A stretch of DNA of 64,000 nucleotides from Phoronis australis. Taxonomy: Eukaryota; Phoronida; Phoronidae. The notes below the pieces were generated by a model. That model ran no database searches and was not told the DNA's origin. It worked only from the letters and a program-made list of their open reading frames with translations. A program made the translations under genes and the position numbers. Location: positions 572,122 through 636,121 of the forward strand of contig NMRA01000231.1 of NCBI GenBank assembly GCA_002633005.1, in the 5' to 3' direction. Position 1 is the first letter of the stretch. Each line of letters begins with the position of its first letter. Shown in pieces: positions 22,772 through 33,829 of this stretch.

Positions 22772-22890
22772 GACACCGAGGCCGTGTGAGCTCATGCTAA
22801 TTTAGTGTTTGCTGGCAGAAACTGTTGTGAAACAACTCGATTACCATCCCACGGCCAGGTGTTAGGGCAATCTTCATTTACGTGTACATT
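22772..22890. repeat. Dispersed repeat, copy of 3100-3220
   Basis: Shares CATGCTAATTTAGTGTTTGC, CAGAAACTGTTGTGAAA and CCCACGGCCAGGTGTTAG with the left copy in the same orientation. Confidence 0.5.
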
Positions 22891-23104
22891 ACTCACATAA
22901 TGATGTCAATGTACATCTTCTGCCCTGACCGGTGCTGTGGCCAAAGCGGAACTTGAATTCTCGGCCCCCGTCGAGTAAATAGATTTGCAGTTTCGTGGCT
23001 AATTCACCAAGCTAATCATGTGCACATTACTTTTACTCACTAGTATAGTATTTTCTTGACTGGAAGTTTCGTTTCCACTGAACTTTGACTGGTTTATGTT
23101 CGTG

Positions 23105-23216
23105 ATGTCTGATCAGTTTCCGAGCCACTGGCCGGGATAACGCCGGAGTCAATCCGGCCGGCCGCGACGGGCCTGATCGGGCTCCGAGCCACTGGCCAGG
23201 ATAACAAGAGTTTTGT
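23105..23216. repeat. Short GC-rich tandem duplication
   Basis: The phrase CCGAGCCACTGGCC...GGATAAC occurs at about 23120 and 23186, each preceded by CTGATC; between them lies CCGGCCGGCCGCGACGGG. No coding function. Confidence 0.55.
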
Positions 23217-23725
23217 GTTAAGAACTCAAAACATCACAAGTCTAAACAACACAGATCTAAGTTCTCCTGTCTGTATCTCACGGAAAATTCTTCGAAATTA
23301 TCTCCGAACAGACCCCAAACTCCTGTTACGGACCTTATTGGCCTGCCGAACTTTGTAGGCTACGGTGTGTCCAAATACCAATAAATCCGTAAGAGCGAAA
23401 TAAAACAACACGTTTTTGTAAGAAGTCGGTGTATTTTTAAGGGTTTTACATCGAAGTTTGATGATTTATTGATGTTAAACGATGACTTCAAGCGATAAGC
23501 TGACACCAGTAACCCGTGTTGTGAACTGCTGAACAGACTGCGTTTGAAACCGATGACGTCATTGGATAATATCAACACCTCCGTCTGCCGTCAGGTGTCA
23601 GGTAACGCAACCGTACTTGTCGTTATGGAGTAGAACTACTCGATCTAAATTGAAACAAACCAGGTTGTTTTTTGGGTGGCATGCTCCATTAACATTTACA
23701 AACACAATGAAGGTAAATCACTTAC

Positions 23726-23881
23726 CTGTTGTGACCGTATAATATGTTCTAGAGGGGAGTCCGTAATTATGTTTTTTGACTTCTGGGAAGTTGAAGATAG
23801 TACAATTTGGACACCTTAAGCGCACATATCCTTTATTAACAACATCCTTATTTTCTTTTTTAACTTCAGTAGCAGTAAATG
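23726..23881 (-). CDS. Receptor exon 4: first half of Ig-like domain 2
   Basis: A 156-base exon, phase 1 at both ends, with a GATTTTCCAG acceptor and an ACAG/GTAAGT donor. It encodes about 51 residues including GYVRLRCPNC and then PEVKKHNYGLPS. This resembles the first half of domain 2 in VEGFR and PDGFR, where a V-I-P-C strand is followed by a T-L-K-K type strand and then a turn toward a G-F-x-I strand. The first Ig cysteine is present, with a second Cys three residues later. It is separated by 13.8 and 13.9 kb introns from its neighbours, the largest in the locus. Confidence 0.7.
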
Positions 23882-24364
23882 CTGGAAAATCAAGAACATA
23901 AGGTGTGACAAATAGAGAAATTACAACACATAAGTCAGTGTTGACGGTACAGATATATCCCAACACGCAAACACGCACACTGTCCAAGCTATGCAACTAA
24001 CCAACGTCACGTTGGTTATCAGCCCAAACTGTAAAATTCCCTTTATCTACTGTTGTCATCACTATTCACCTGACCCAAGTCACTAACCAGTGTTTAGTTA
24101 TATTTTACCCTTATCGAAAGTCCATGGAAATCTCAACCTAGAGACAAAAAGTTAAAATTGTGACATTTAAAATTCTGGCCTTATGTACAATCTTAGTCGC
24201 TATAGATTCAGAGCCGATACTTTAATTTCGAAAAACTTTCATTTTTTCAGACCAATTTTCAGGGTCATTGGCCAACATCTCGTCATTCAAAATGACTTAT
24301 ATGTATCTTTATTAAAGTGATATAAGCAAGAAATTGAATTTAGGCCAGCAAATATTGGGACCCT

Positions 24365-24515
24365 AGTATATCAATATATGGGTCCCGCCCGAAGGCCGCC
24401 AAAGAGCAGGGCCCCCTATAAATATTGAGACGGCCCCGCCCGAAGGCCGCCAAAGAGTAGTTCCCTGCGGCCAAAGAGTGGGTCCCTGCGACCGAAGAGC
24501 GGGGACCACCAAAAT
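24365..24515. repeat. GC-rich GGCCCCGCCCGAAGGCCGCC repeat
   Basis: CCCGCCCGAAGGCCGCCAAA appears at about 24387 and 24436, with a degenerate GCGGCCAAAGAGTGGG after it. Spaced by AT-rich TATAAATATTGA. The same vocabulary fills 33560-33825. Confidence 0.65.
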
Positions 24516-24537
24516 TAATATCGCATTTCAGTAGCTT

Positions 24538-24660
24538 TTCAGCGATATTTATTCTGCACGTACAAGCGCAGAGTACTGTTGTTCCTGCGTTTTCTTCAAT
24601 TTTATTACGCTGCGCGTGAAAGCGCAGAGTGCTGTTGTTCCTGGATTTTCTTCAATTTTA
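24538..24660. repeat. Tandem duplication of about 62 bp
   Basis: AAGCGCAGAGTACTGTTGTT and AAGCGCAGAGTGCTGTTGTT, each followed by CCTGSRTTTTCTTCAATTTTAT. It is followed by a (TTATTC)n-like run to about 24695. Confidence 0.7.
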
Positions 24661-24989
24661 TTTATTCTTATTCTTATTCTTGTTATTCTTCTTTTTCTTC
24701 CGACCGAATTTGAGGCTTAATAACTCCAAATTGTGTGCAGGTACGTTCTTTAAAATCAGCATATGATTTTTGACAGTACAAACATTTTGATTCGGCATAT
24801 AATCATATTCCATATTGCACCGAAAGAGGTCGTTTGGTGCAAAGGTCATACAACTTTCCAAATGCTACTCCTTCTTCAGTTTTAAAGCTATTCTTATTGC
24901 TTTCAGTAACTTTCCATAACAATTCCTTTAATACGCACGCGCAGAGTCCATTATCGTCACGCCGTGACAATAATCTTTCTAGTTCCCAT

Positions 24990-25215
24990 TTAGAACACTC
25001 AGGGCGCTACTTATACAAGGTGAAGGTCTACTCTGACGGGTTACCCCTGCAATTCTAGTGATTCTGCATATAAGCCCCTTGTTCCATGTAAGTGACGCCC
25101 CCTAGTGGTTCTGACGGTGGAGAATCGTTTATTACCTGCTCACATGTGTTTGGAAGCTTTCAAGTGATGCTAATAATATGCAGAATTGCAAGGGGAGCCT
25201 GTTATTCCGTTTATG
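24990..25215. repeat. Dispersed repeat (relative at 29030-29215)
   Basis: CTCTGACGGGTTACCCCTGC and GCAATTCTAGT at 25030-25060 recur at about 29041-29065. CGCTACTTAC-type words in inverse orientation close each copy, suggesting a MITE with inverted ends. A further CTCTGGCGGGTAACCC is at 25337. Confidence 0.5.
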
Positions 25216-25399
25216 TAGTATCCGTGGTGTTCTAATGTCGACGTATCTCTGCTTAAAGCTGTTAAGTTGCCGTTAAGCTAATCAGGGATTCTTGGAGTAA
25301 GATCAAGCATTAAGACTAGAAGGGGAATGAGGGGCTACTCTGGCGGGTAACCCTTGCGATTATGCAAATTAGCATTAAAAGCTTGCAATCGCATGTATA

Positions 25400-25530
25400 C
25401 ACAAAACCTGCCGAGAGTGGCGTACATGAAATAATATCTCATGAGACATTATTCCGCGTATCGACCGAGACGGAAGGAATAATGTCTCTTGGGATATTAT
25501 TTCATGTACGCCACTCGAGGTGCGTTTTGT
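25400..25530. repeat. Long imperfect palindrome (foldback)
   Basis: GAGTGGCGTACATGAAATAA at 25415 pairs with its complement ending at 25516. Each arm continues inward through TATCTCATGAGACATTATTCC and outward, with small gaps, to ACAAAAC. Arms are about 55-60 bases around a roughly 15-base centre. Both strands read similar peptides because of the symmetry; it is not a gene. Confidence 0.8.
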
Positions 25531-26271
25531 ATTTATCCCATGCGCATCGAATTCGTGGTTTCTTTTGTTTTCTTTAGGCATTTCACAACCTGTAGTGCAT
25601 GTACGTGCGCGTTATGATGCTAACTTACTATGGTAAAAGAAAACGGTTTTAAATGTAACGGTTTATTACTTGAAATTGGCAAAAAGTGTGAAAACGGCAT
25701 ATTTCGAAAATAAATAAATAACAAGAATATTTATAACATTGTAAAATCCTCATCGGGTATCTGCACTCATTCCTGAAACTAAGTCATTGACCGAAGTGCG
25801 TAGCCTACACGTCGTCTGTTTTCACGAAGAAGTTAAAAGTGCCACCGTTGATGACACTTCCGGCGAATATGCCTGTTGCAGTGTTGTTTCAGGTACGTTG
25901 TTGCATTTCTACGGATGCTGTAACCTCGGTACAAAGCTGTATACTAAATATACGACAGTTTGTTCATACCACTAGCTGGCTGGCTACGGAATCTGTAGCA
26001 TGGATAGGTTCACGTTTTGCTGGGACGGTCGTCGCTGCTCCTCGTGTAATACTGCCGCCGATAGTATCGGGTGCTGTCATGGCCAGTGACAACAATATTG
26101 ACGAGGAATCGGTGTCTGAGTTGCAGACGATAGAAATTGAACACTGAGACAGAAGTGTCATATAATTAACAGTACTGTTCCAGATGTTACGATTGAGACC
26201 TGGTGGTTGCATGTTTAGTGGTATTTACTCTCCTACAATTGTATTACTTTAAAGTCCTTCTCTCACGCGTT

Positions 26272-26560
26272 TTTAACCCTTATTACATGGTTAGAGAATG
26301 TTATAAGGATCCAAGAAGTACCTACCCCATAACTTATACACGATACGTACTCGAAAAATGTTTAAATGAACGCGCCACTCACGATTCGCACCAGAAGAAC
26401 CACCGCCATTTTGAACTTGCCGCGAACCCGGAAGTACAATTCATTCAGGAACCCAGGCCGAGAAAACGCAGTCAGTGCGACTGGAGCAGTGCCTGTACTG
26501 TTACCTGCCAGCAAACGGGGATAAAATAATCGACAGCGCGCCTTAATTTTAATAAAATCA
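26272..26560. repeat. Dispersed repeat R1, copy a
   Basis: Inverted relative to copies at 57160-57440 and 62113-62291. Landmarks: GGATCCAAGAAGTACCTACC, AATGAACGCGCCACTCACGA, CCGCGAACCCGGAAGTAC. The 108-codon open frame at 26203-26529 is in this repeat and is not judged a gene. Confidence 0.65.
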
Positions 26561-28800
26561 AACTACGGACAATTTTATCGAATTTGCTGAAGAAATGTGG
26601 CGAACAAATTTTGACAGAAATTATTTTGCCAAACTCGGGACCGCAGCCTATCGGACCCGGTGCGGATCGAGACCAGACACTGGCGAACGGTAAATGCATG
26701 CGGTGGCAAGCTAATTTTTCGAAGTAAAAAGGTCAACTCATAAATGCCGCATACATGTATGTTCAAGGGTAGTTTCAGACACTTGCATGAAATTGCGGAT
26801 TGGTTAGTCCTGTGTCACACTGCCGCGGCAGACCTTAGTTAGCCTCAGTCACAAGCTACCAGTGAAGACTATCGTCAATTAAAATACAGCTTGTTAGTAG
26901 GCCTATACAGCTTTTCGCCAAGGCTACCCTTAGGCCTAACTGGTCGCTGGCCACAGCGGTCGCTCAAACGTGGTTTATTTAGAACTTGGGTACTTCTGGC
27001 GAACTGTGCAAAGTTGTTGGCTTTCAATAGAGATTTTCCCAGACTTTGTATGAGCGCACCAAGCCTAAAAGAATGGGGGGCTGGAATTTTTGGGAATGTC
27101 TGTTTTTACTATAAGATTCAGTGGGTATGTTCAGAGCTAAGAATTGCAGACTCTAAATTTTGGTACTTCCTGTCTTCTAGTGGAATATTGTCTCATTTTC
27201 TACTTTTTTCGGAATTCGTGTTTCTGTGCACGGAGGCAGACCTTTTTCCAGTTCTCCAAAAAGTAGGCTCGTTCGAGCACATAAGTATGACAAGTCCAAT
27301 ACAACATGTTATCATTTTTTATTCGTTAAGCCAAAAGATTCAAACTTTTAACATAATAAGTAACTTAAAATGCACAATACTTTACAACATTTAGCATTAC
27401 AAACACTATTCAACAACAACAGTTTCCATGATATGAAAGTGGACATACATGTAACTATTACTATGGTGACGGAATAGTGTTTCCTTACACCAGAATTTGA
27501 CAAGCATCATTTAAAAATATATTTCAAGGAAGAAGAATTAGAGGCTTGAAGCTTCACAATCCAACATAGCTTATTTCTCAAATTAAGATGACTTGATAAC
27601 CTGAATTAAGAAGCAATAAGTTGCAAAACATGACTTGAAAGCAATTGAGACTTAAAATCTAGAAAAATATGAAACATTTTGTGACACCAAATCAAGTCTT
27701 GAACAGCAGTTGACAGTCAAACAAAAAACCATTTCAAAATGATTTCAACTATTTTTTTAGCTTAGTGTAAGGTCACCTGAATGGGAAATTTACAATAAAA
27801 TAATTCGAATACATCTTATATTTTGCACAAAAAACACGAAAATTGAACAAAGTTTGTTTTTTGTAGCAAAGTTTGTCAAAATGTATCAACGTTAACTCTT
27901 CACAAATTACAAAGTAGCCGATTGAACATGCCTGTCAGTTCAGCAAAAGTCGCCATGTTCACTGTCGGTGCCGCCAGAAATGAGACGAAGTCCAACGGGA
28001 ATTGTAAGCACATTTACCACATAATGAGTAACAACTCCGAGGCTGAATTTTGGTGAACACTGTTATATCGTGCAGAATAGTAAGTAAAGATATGTCTAAC
28101 TAAATTTCACCGTAATTTGTCGGCGAAAAAAATTACACAAAGTTTTAAACTCGTAACTTATCCCGCTGTCCTCCAATATGGCCGACGCGATCCAAACAAA
28201 GTAACCCAAATTTCGCCACAAAACTTGCAATAACTTTACACTGCGTGCCCCGATTTTGATACTTTTTCGATTTTTACTGAGTAGAATGCACTACCTTTCC
28301 GATGATAGCAAAGTACTTTTTCAAAACGAAAAAAATAAAACCGAAAAAATAGGTTCGACCCATATTGGTTCCTAGGTTCGACCGGCCTACGTAAGGAACT
28401 AAACACCAATGCTATTTTAAAATACTAAGTACGCGTAACATTCCAAAAAACATCAACGACCACTAACTACAAACTATAAATACACTACATATGCAAACGA
28501 ATGACGAGATATTGCTTACAAAACAAAATAATGAAGACTCTTCGAGCAAGCGATAGTACATTCAGTTACAAGAACAATATGGCGGCTTTCAGGACAAGTT
28601 CCTGAACTGATTTGCCGGAAATGTGGGTACGGAAATAACCGATGACATACGCTCAGAGAGAAGGGTCAAATACTGTTCAAAAATCGCTTTTGGCAAGAAA
28701 GACGAAAAGAATATAAAGAAAGGGTGTCGAAAATAAGATTTTATGCAGTAAGTATTTTCGGATACTGGAACCACATGGGCAGTTTGAGAGAAGGACCTTA
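26560..28800. repeat. Dispersed 2 kb repeat R3, copy A (inverted copy at 52700-54650)
   Basis: Collinear in inverse orientation with 52700-54650: AATTTGCTGAAGAAATGTGG and GCCTATCGGACCCGGTGCGG at one end, AAACAGTTTGTC-like AT-rich sequence and GGCATGTTCAACCGG-type motifs in the middle, GGTTCCAGTATCCGAAAATA (inverse) at the other end. Only short frames; no transposase recognised. It includes a 167-codon plus-strand frame (26891-27394) of low-complexity composition. Confidence 0.75.
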
Positions 28801-29029
28801 AGCTATTTTCCGAAAGTTTGATGATCTAACCGGCTAGCGACGTCGAGTCGACGTTGACCTACCTTTTGAATCTTCAGTATGAGAGGTCACTGTTGAAGTA
28901 GTGCGGAAGGTGAATACGGAAAACATTATTACATGGCCCAATTCCCTCGACAGATTCAAAGCGTATGGGATAAAAGCAGTTAGTCAGCTAGTCTTCGCCT
29001 CTAGAGCAGAGGGGGACAGTGCTTACACG

Positions 29030-29215
29030 GTAGGACTGGCAACTCTGACGGGCTACCTTTGCAATTCTAGTCCTTTTTTGAGTGTAAGTAGCACCCCTGC
29101 TGTTCCCATGTTGAAAAATTGCTGGTTGGTTGCTAAAATACGATTCTTTAGCTCTATTAAACCACAAGACCGGTAGAGGCGCTACTTACATAAAATAACG
29201 GGTAACCAGAATCGC
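29030..29215. repeat. Dispersed repeat, relative of 24990-25215
   Basis: Starts with ACTCTGACGGGCTACC and GCAATTCTAG, and ends with GGCGCTACTTACATAAAATA and ACGGGTAACC in inverse sense. MITE-like; no coding function. Confidence 0.5.
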
Positions 29216-29751
29216 TTTTCCAGCTTCCATAATGGTATGAGTACGCCATTAGCCTATACCATAAACTGAATTAACCGTTGAACTTGTTTTTTTTCTAAAC
29301 CTAATGCTCTATAGTTTTGCTGTGCCTTTCACAAATCAAACAAAGATATTATGTTGCTTTTGCTGAAATTTTCTCCAGTTTTTGTCACAACTGAACATAC
29401 TGTGGTTTTCTCCAAATTCGCGTTACGTTCAATAATACACCATGCTCAATTTGAAAAACTTGTGACGAAGTGTCCATTCAAACATTTTGTTTGTGTTACG
29501 TAGAACTGCTGCTGCATTCTTAAAGTGCACACAACATGACTCTTGTACCTCAAAATAAATTTTATTATTATATCTTACTAGATTTCAGTGCCTTTAGTGC
29601 ACAGCTCATAAAGAAACAGGCAAAAATTGAAAAAATAATAATTATGTACAACGTCATGGGTTGAACCCAAGTCGTTCGCCATACTGTTCGGATCAGAGAG
29701 TGAAGAGAAAACAAAATACACTTAGCGTCGAGAAGTTTCGTAGAAGGATCA

Positions 29752-30002
29752 AAAGATGTGTTTCCGGAGGCTGCAGCAACAGTAGCCAGGCGGAGAACGT
29801 CTCGGTGTTCCGAAGGATACCAAAGTTGCGCAGAAGTGGCATCGCTTCGTGCGCCGAACGAGAGTGTGGGAAGTCATCGTGGAGCAAGCGATTCGGTCCG
29901 GGGCCACTCTGTGTTCTGCCCACTTTGAGGACTCGCGTTTCGACTCCAGTCACAAGAGACGTTACGATGAAGGCCTGGTTCAATAAAGGACAATATTTAT
30001 CA
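29752..30002 (+). pseudogene. THAP domain, frameshifted
   Basis: KRCVSGGCSNSSQAENVSVF gives the C-x4-C start. After a frameshift near 29822 the frame continues with WHRFVRRTRVWEVIVEQAIR and LCSAHFEDSRFD, the conserved Trp and the C-x2-H of a THAP zinc finger. A stop follows soon after (VQ then TAA). The closing hydrophobic box is not seen. The role would be sequence-specific DNA binding by a transposase or a protein derived from one. Confidence 0.75.
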
Positions 30003-30019
30003 TTCAGAGACATCAGCTC

Positions 30020-30268
30020 TTAGTTCAGGATCGTCTGTTGGATGACTGGGTTGACTCGCCGAGCCCGAGGCCGCTTCTCTCGCGGGAGGATCCAGTTCGT
30101 AAGGCTCAAAGTAGGAAAGTACGCAGCCGGAAGCACATTAAACTTATTCTCGCTTTCGTGCAACCCCATTTCCTCATCCTGGCCACCATTCCCGTACGTT
30201 TCTTCATAGTATTCGTTCAATTTTTGCTCATAATCGTCGTCGCTTTCAAATTCCCTGCTTTCCGCCAT
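30020..30268 (-). CDS. Acidic ORF antisense to the THAP pseudogene
   Basis: 82 codons from MAESREFESDDDYEQ, rich in Asp/Glu, with YYEETYG. In an adjacent frame near 30100 the phrase YFEPYELDPP appears, which recalls the FEP-x-Y/F-x-E segment of the antisense ORFs in the two Kolobok-like elements. The cysteine module itself is not present, so homology to those ORFs is suggested by position, composition and that short phrase only. Confidence 0.35.
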   Translation of the reverse strand: MAESREFESDDDYEQKLNEYYEETYGNGGQDEEMGLHESENKFNVLPAAYFPTLSLTNWILPREKRPRARRVNPVIQQTILN

Positions 30269-30424
30269 TGTTCAATGCTAGTCACTAATCTCTTGTGTTC
30301 AACCCATGACGTCACATGGCGGGAAATGTGAAAATTGGCAAAATTGAAAGAAAAATCAAAATTTCGAGCTAATTACACAAAATAAACATGGGTTTAGCTA
30401 AATTTTACGTCATACATTTAGTTT

Positions 30425-30450
30425 NNNNNNNNNNNNNNNNNNNNNNNNNN
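30425..30450. other. Assembly gap (26 N)
   Basis: A run of N. Sequence on the right begins inside a retrotransposon pol end, so an unknown length of that element may be missing in the gap. Confidence 0.99.
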
Positions 30451-30451
30451 T

Positions 30452-30535
30452 GTGCCTGTTCTGGAAGTTCCGCCAGTACCGGCTCCTAGACGTTCGCTCA
30501 GAAATGTTAAGCCCCCGGACAGGTTGAACTTGTAA
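30452..30535 (+). CDS. C-terminal tail of a Ty3/gypsy-type Pol (partial)
   Basis: 28 codons from the assembly gap to a stop: proline-rich, then RRSLRNVKPPDRLNL. Ends of the form R-R-S-x-R-x-x-K-P-P are typical of the integrase tail of metazoan Ty3/gypsy elements. A polypurine tract and an LTR follow directly, which supports the reading. Everything upstream is lost in the gap or was never present. Confidence 0.72.
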   Translation: MPVLEVPPVPAPRRSLRNVKPPDRLNL

Positions 30536-30573
30536 AACTGTTTGTTGTTCCTGTAGTTAAGTTTTCCAAGCTT

Positions 30574-30584
30574 GAGAGGAAGGG
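30574..30584 (+). promoter_or_regulatory. Polypurine tract of the LTR retrotransposon
   Basis: GAGAGGAAGGG immediately left of the LTR start TGTAATAG. This is the site that primes plus-strand DNA synthesis in LTR retroelements. Confidence 0.75.
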
Positions 30585-30741
30585 TGTAATAGATTATGTA
30601 TTACGACCGCTAGATGGCGTGTTGTTTGATGTACACTCTCCTCTGTCTGAAATATAGATATGAAGTGACTTCCTAAAAGATGGCTGTTGTGTGTCTTATA
30701 AGAACGGACTCGAATCGAATCGGGAACCATCAACATTAACA
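30585..30741 (+). mobile_element. 3' LTR of a Ty3/gypsy-like element (157 bp)
   Basis: Begins TGTAATAG and ends ATTAACA, so it has the TG...CA termini. It contains CCGCTAGATGGCG, a word common in short LTRs of metazoan gypsy elements, and AAATATAGATATG in the middle. No 5' LTR is visible left of the gap within the window. Confidence 0.7.
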
Positions 30742-30958
30742 GTATGTACAGTGTAAATAGCAACTCGTGAGTCAAAAATAAGCCTACATATTTGTGTCAG
30801 GTTGTGTGAGTTCAATGCACTTTAAAATTCAGCGGTATTGAATTTATGACAAAACAATGAATTTCCAAAATAGGTTTTCTATCTTCAGATAATGTTTGCA
30901 ATTCCCCCTCCTCAGAAATCTAGCTAGCCTTAATTACCAAATTGTACAAACTAATGCC

Positions 30959-30984
30959 TTCACACACACACACGCACACATCAA
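30959..30984. repeat. (CA)n microsatellite
   Basis: A short run of CACACACACA with one CG interruption. Confidence 0.85.
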
Positions 30985-30999
30985 CCATCACTTTTTGCT

Positions 31000-32370
31000 C
31001 CGTTTGTTTTGATTATGCAACTGAAACGAAAAAAATCACCTGGTCACATTTAATTCCAGTTACATCCTGGAATTTAATCTACCCAGTGTATCATTTACAA
31101 GAACAAACAACCAGGCCTTTTGTTTGATCTTTGCCCAAACATAACTAAGACCTTGACCACTGTCGGAACAATTCATTCAATAAATGCCTTTGGTTATCTC
31201 TTTGGAAATAATGTAGATACAGTGTAATTGGTATAACAGCTGCCATAGCTGACAATGGATACCTGACCAACTTAATAATAGGATAGATCATATCCCAGTC
31301 CCAACACTGCTCTGTTGACTAGAAGGACTCTGAACAAAAGATAGAGGCAACAGGGTCATGGACAATGTTAACTTTTATCCCTGCAATAGAGGTCTTTTCA
31401 TTTTGGCACTGTTTAAAGTATAATTGAGACCATGAAAGCAACTCAGATTTGGTGGACAAAAATTCACAACTACCGTATTTGCCCCAATAAGCGCCCAAAA
31501 TTGCCCCAATAAGTGTTTTCAGACTTCGTTAAAAAAGCGCCCAGCCCATGGACGTGTGCCTTACCTAGATTTCTTAATTCTACAGTAACATCTTCAATTT
31601 ATCAATAATATCCGATAGTCCTGAAAAAATCATAATGCGCGCCAAACTTCTAGACCACAAGCTTCGCCGCTGTGTCGGTATTTGGCCGTGAATATACACT
31701 TCAAACTTCTGCAGTGCTTCAAAAAGAATTAATTTAAAAATTTTGCAGATCTCACGAGGTATGTGTCCTACTATGGTCTCGCTTTACAGAACAGACACAG
31801 TGTACTTGTCAACGGAAGTGAATCTCGCCATCAGTCGGCGAGTTTTCGCCCTGGGATTTCCACACGGTTTTCTGAAAAAGGATTGTAATTTAATGACGAA
31901 GTTTGATAGCAATGTACCACAATTTTGTGGAAAGTCGATCTGTCGTAGCTACAGATACGATGCAGAGCATAAATTTGATGAATCCTAGCTTCGGATCTCA
32001 CCTGTTTCGTACACTGTGTTTAGCTGTCCATTAATTTAAAAGCAGTCATTGTCATTGTCATTGATTAGGTTAATTCACCTAATTACATGGCGAATTATTG
32101 CATCTGCCATCAATTGAAATTTCATCAAGTATGCTGCTCTGACATCAAGTTTTTTGTCTGCACTCTACATACAGGTTGCACTATTTATCCAATTGGCACA
32201 AGATTCACCCACAACTTCTATCCCCCGAAGTGCTAGAAGTCTCAGGTCGTTCATCATGATCAGATTCAAGATGGCGGACGTGTTGGCTATTTTGTTTTCG
32301 AAGTCAAATTAAAATGCTCATAGAGGCCGCATTTCTATGCGCCCACATACCTATACGTGGGTGCAAATTG
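31000..32370. other. Intron sequence without recognised gene
   Basis: A MITE-like phrase, ACCGTATTTGCCCCAATAAG followed by CGCCC and a second CCCCAATAAG, is at 31473-31520. An 81-codon plus frame at 31743-31988 has no family I know. Confidence 0.3.
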
Positions 32371-32379
32371 CCTTCATTT

Positions 32380-33540
32380 CTGTCTGGGCGTCCAGCGTCC
32401 GCAGCTGTATCGCCTGAACCCCTCAAACTGTCTTCACCAAATTTGACAGATGGGTTCATATGAAGATGACGACAGAAGAGGACGAATTTTGGACGGATCT
32501 GACTACCGTTGTGCCCCCTAGTGGCAATTTTTTTTTTTTACATTTACCTCTGTATCTTTAAAGGTCGTCTATGGATTTTTGTGAAACTTGGCATATAGGC
32601 ACCTGTTAGTAGCTATATTCCTGTTTTCGGACGGAGTCAAGGTATTTTGCGCCACCTAATGACGATTTTTACTGGGTTTTTTTTTTGCATCCGCCTCTCT
32701 ATCAACCAAACCGCTCTTACAGATGATTGTAAAAATTGACATGTATGTTCTTACTATAAAGAGAAAGCCTGACGATGATTTTCGGATTACACTGGCTTCT
32801 GTGGCACCTCCTAGTAGCAGTTTATTGGTGACATGATGCTATCTCCCTGTTTTCAGAATTATTTGAGGCCTTTTGAGCCACCTAGTGGCCATTTATGTTT
32901 TTTCCAATGGTTTTTTGGCATACGCTCCTCTATCAACCAAACCATTCTATGGATTATTGTGGAAGTTGGCATATATGTTCTCAGTATGAAGATTACGGCT
33001 GACGATGACGACTGACTACTGTTGCACCCCCTAGCTTTTTGCGCCTATAGCTGTATGTCCTAATCCTACTGCAGGATCTTTATTAAATTTAGCAAGTGTA
33101 TTCATATCTTGTTGAGAACAGATATTGACAACTTCCAGGTGCATTGCCACCTATCGGCCATTCCATTTTTTCCGGTCTTCCTTTGTATCTCTGAAGTTTC
33201 TTGACAATTTTTTATGGAAATTGGTAAATACTTTCTATTAAAGAAACGTTGTTTCTGTTTTCGGATGGACTTGACATGTTTTGCGCCATCTGGTGGCCAT
33301 TTTTATGATACAAATAGATGTCACAAGAAGCATGCTGTTTACGGTACCCAATTGCTTCAAAACTTTTTCATCTGATATTTTTTGTAGAATGCTATTATCA
33401 GTGCTGCTTAACTGGAAGTTGTATTCAAATTTCGGCTCTGACCTATTTTCATCATTTTTCAATAGTCCTGGGGTGCCACAACGGGAAGAGGAAATGACGT
33501 GGATTTTTTATGTGTGAAGACTCACTCGTCAGTCACCTTC
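32380..33540. repeat. Diverged tandem repeat field
   Basis: Units of roughly 250-290 bases repeat the phrases CCNCCTAGTGGC(A/C), CTATCAACCAAACC, GTGAAACTTGGCATATA or GTGGAAGTTGGCATATA, and CCTGTTTTCGG. At least four units. Short poly-T runs occur. Frames here are not genes. Confidence 0.7.
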
Positions 33541-33554
33541 TGGCAGTGCCACCT

Positions 33555-33825
33555 ACATTAATATAGTGGGCCTCGCCCATAGGCTGCCTTCTGGAAGGGA
33601 ACCTATATTAATATCGGGGGCCGCAATCTCTGGCCGCCTTTCGGCGAGGCCCCTATACTATTGTATATTAATATAGAGGGCCTTGCCGGAAGGCGGCCAG
33701 AGAGCGGGACCTTTTATATTAATATAGAGGGCCTCACTACATTAATATGGCTGGCCCCGCTCTACGGCCGCCTTTCGGCAAAGGCCCCTATATTATTATA
33801 GGGGTCCTCCCCAATAGGGGGCTCG
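33555..33825. repeat. TATTAATATAGAGGGCC tandem repeat with GC palindromes
   Basis: Alternating AT block (TATTAATATAGAGGGCCT) and GC block (GGCCGCCTTTCGGC or GGAAGGCGGCC), in both orientations, repeated about six times. Related to 24365-24515. The GC blocks can pair with each other as hairpins. Confidence 0.75.
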
Positions 33826-33829
33826 CTTT

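Larger units (their letters stand above)
29651..30315 (+). mobile_element. THAP-bearing element with inverted ACGTCATGGGTTGAAC ends
   Basis: A 16-base perfect inverted pair, ACGTCATGGGTTGAAC at about 29652 and its complement at about 30299, brackets a THAP-domain pseudo-ORF on plus and an acidic ORF on minus that converge. True element ends may lie outside this pair; I could not find a matching target duplication. The layout copies that of the Kolobok-like elements at 13 and 20.5 kb, but the nucleotide sequence is different. Confidence 0.5.

Noticed and set aside
25362-25581. Overlapping plus and minus ORFs with similar peptides
   Set aside because: They are a mirror effect of the palindrome at 25400-25530.
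26203-26529. 108-codon plus-strand gene
   Set aside because: Lies in repeat R1, whose other copies do not keep the frame.
26891-27394. 167-codon plus-strand gene
   Set aside because: Lies in repeat R3; the corresponding part of copy B is not open in the same frame, and composition is low-complexity.
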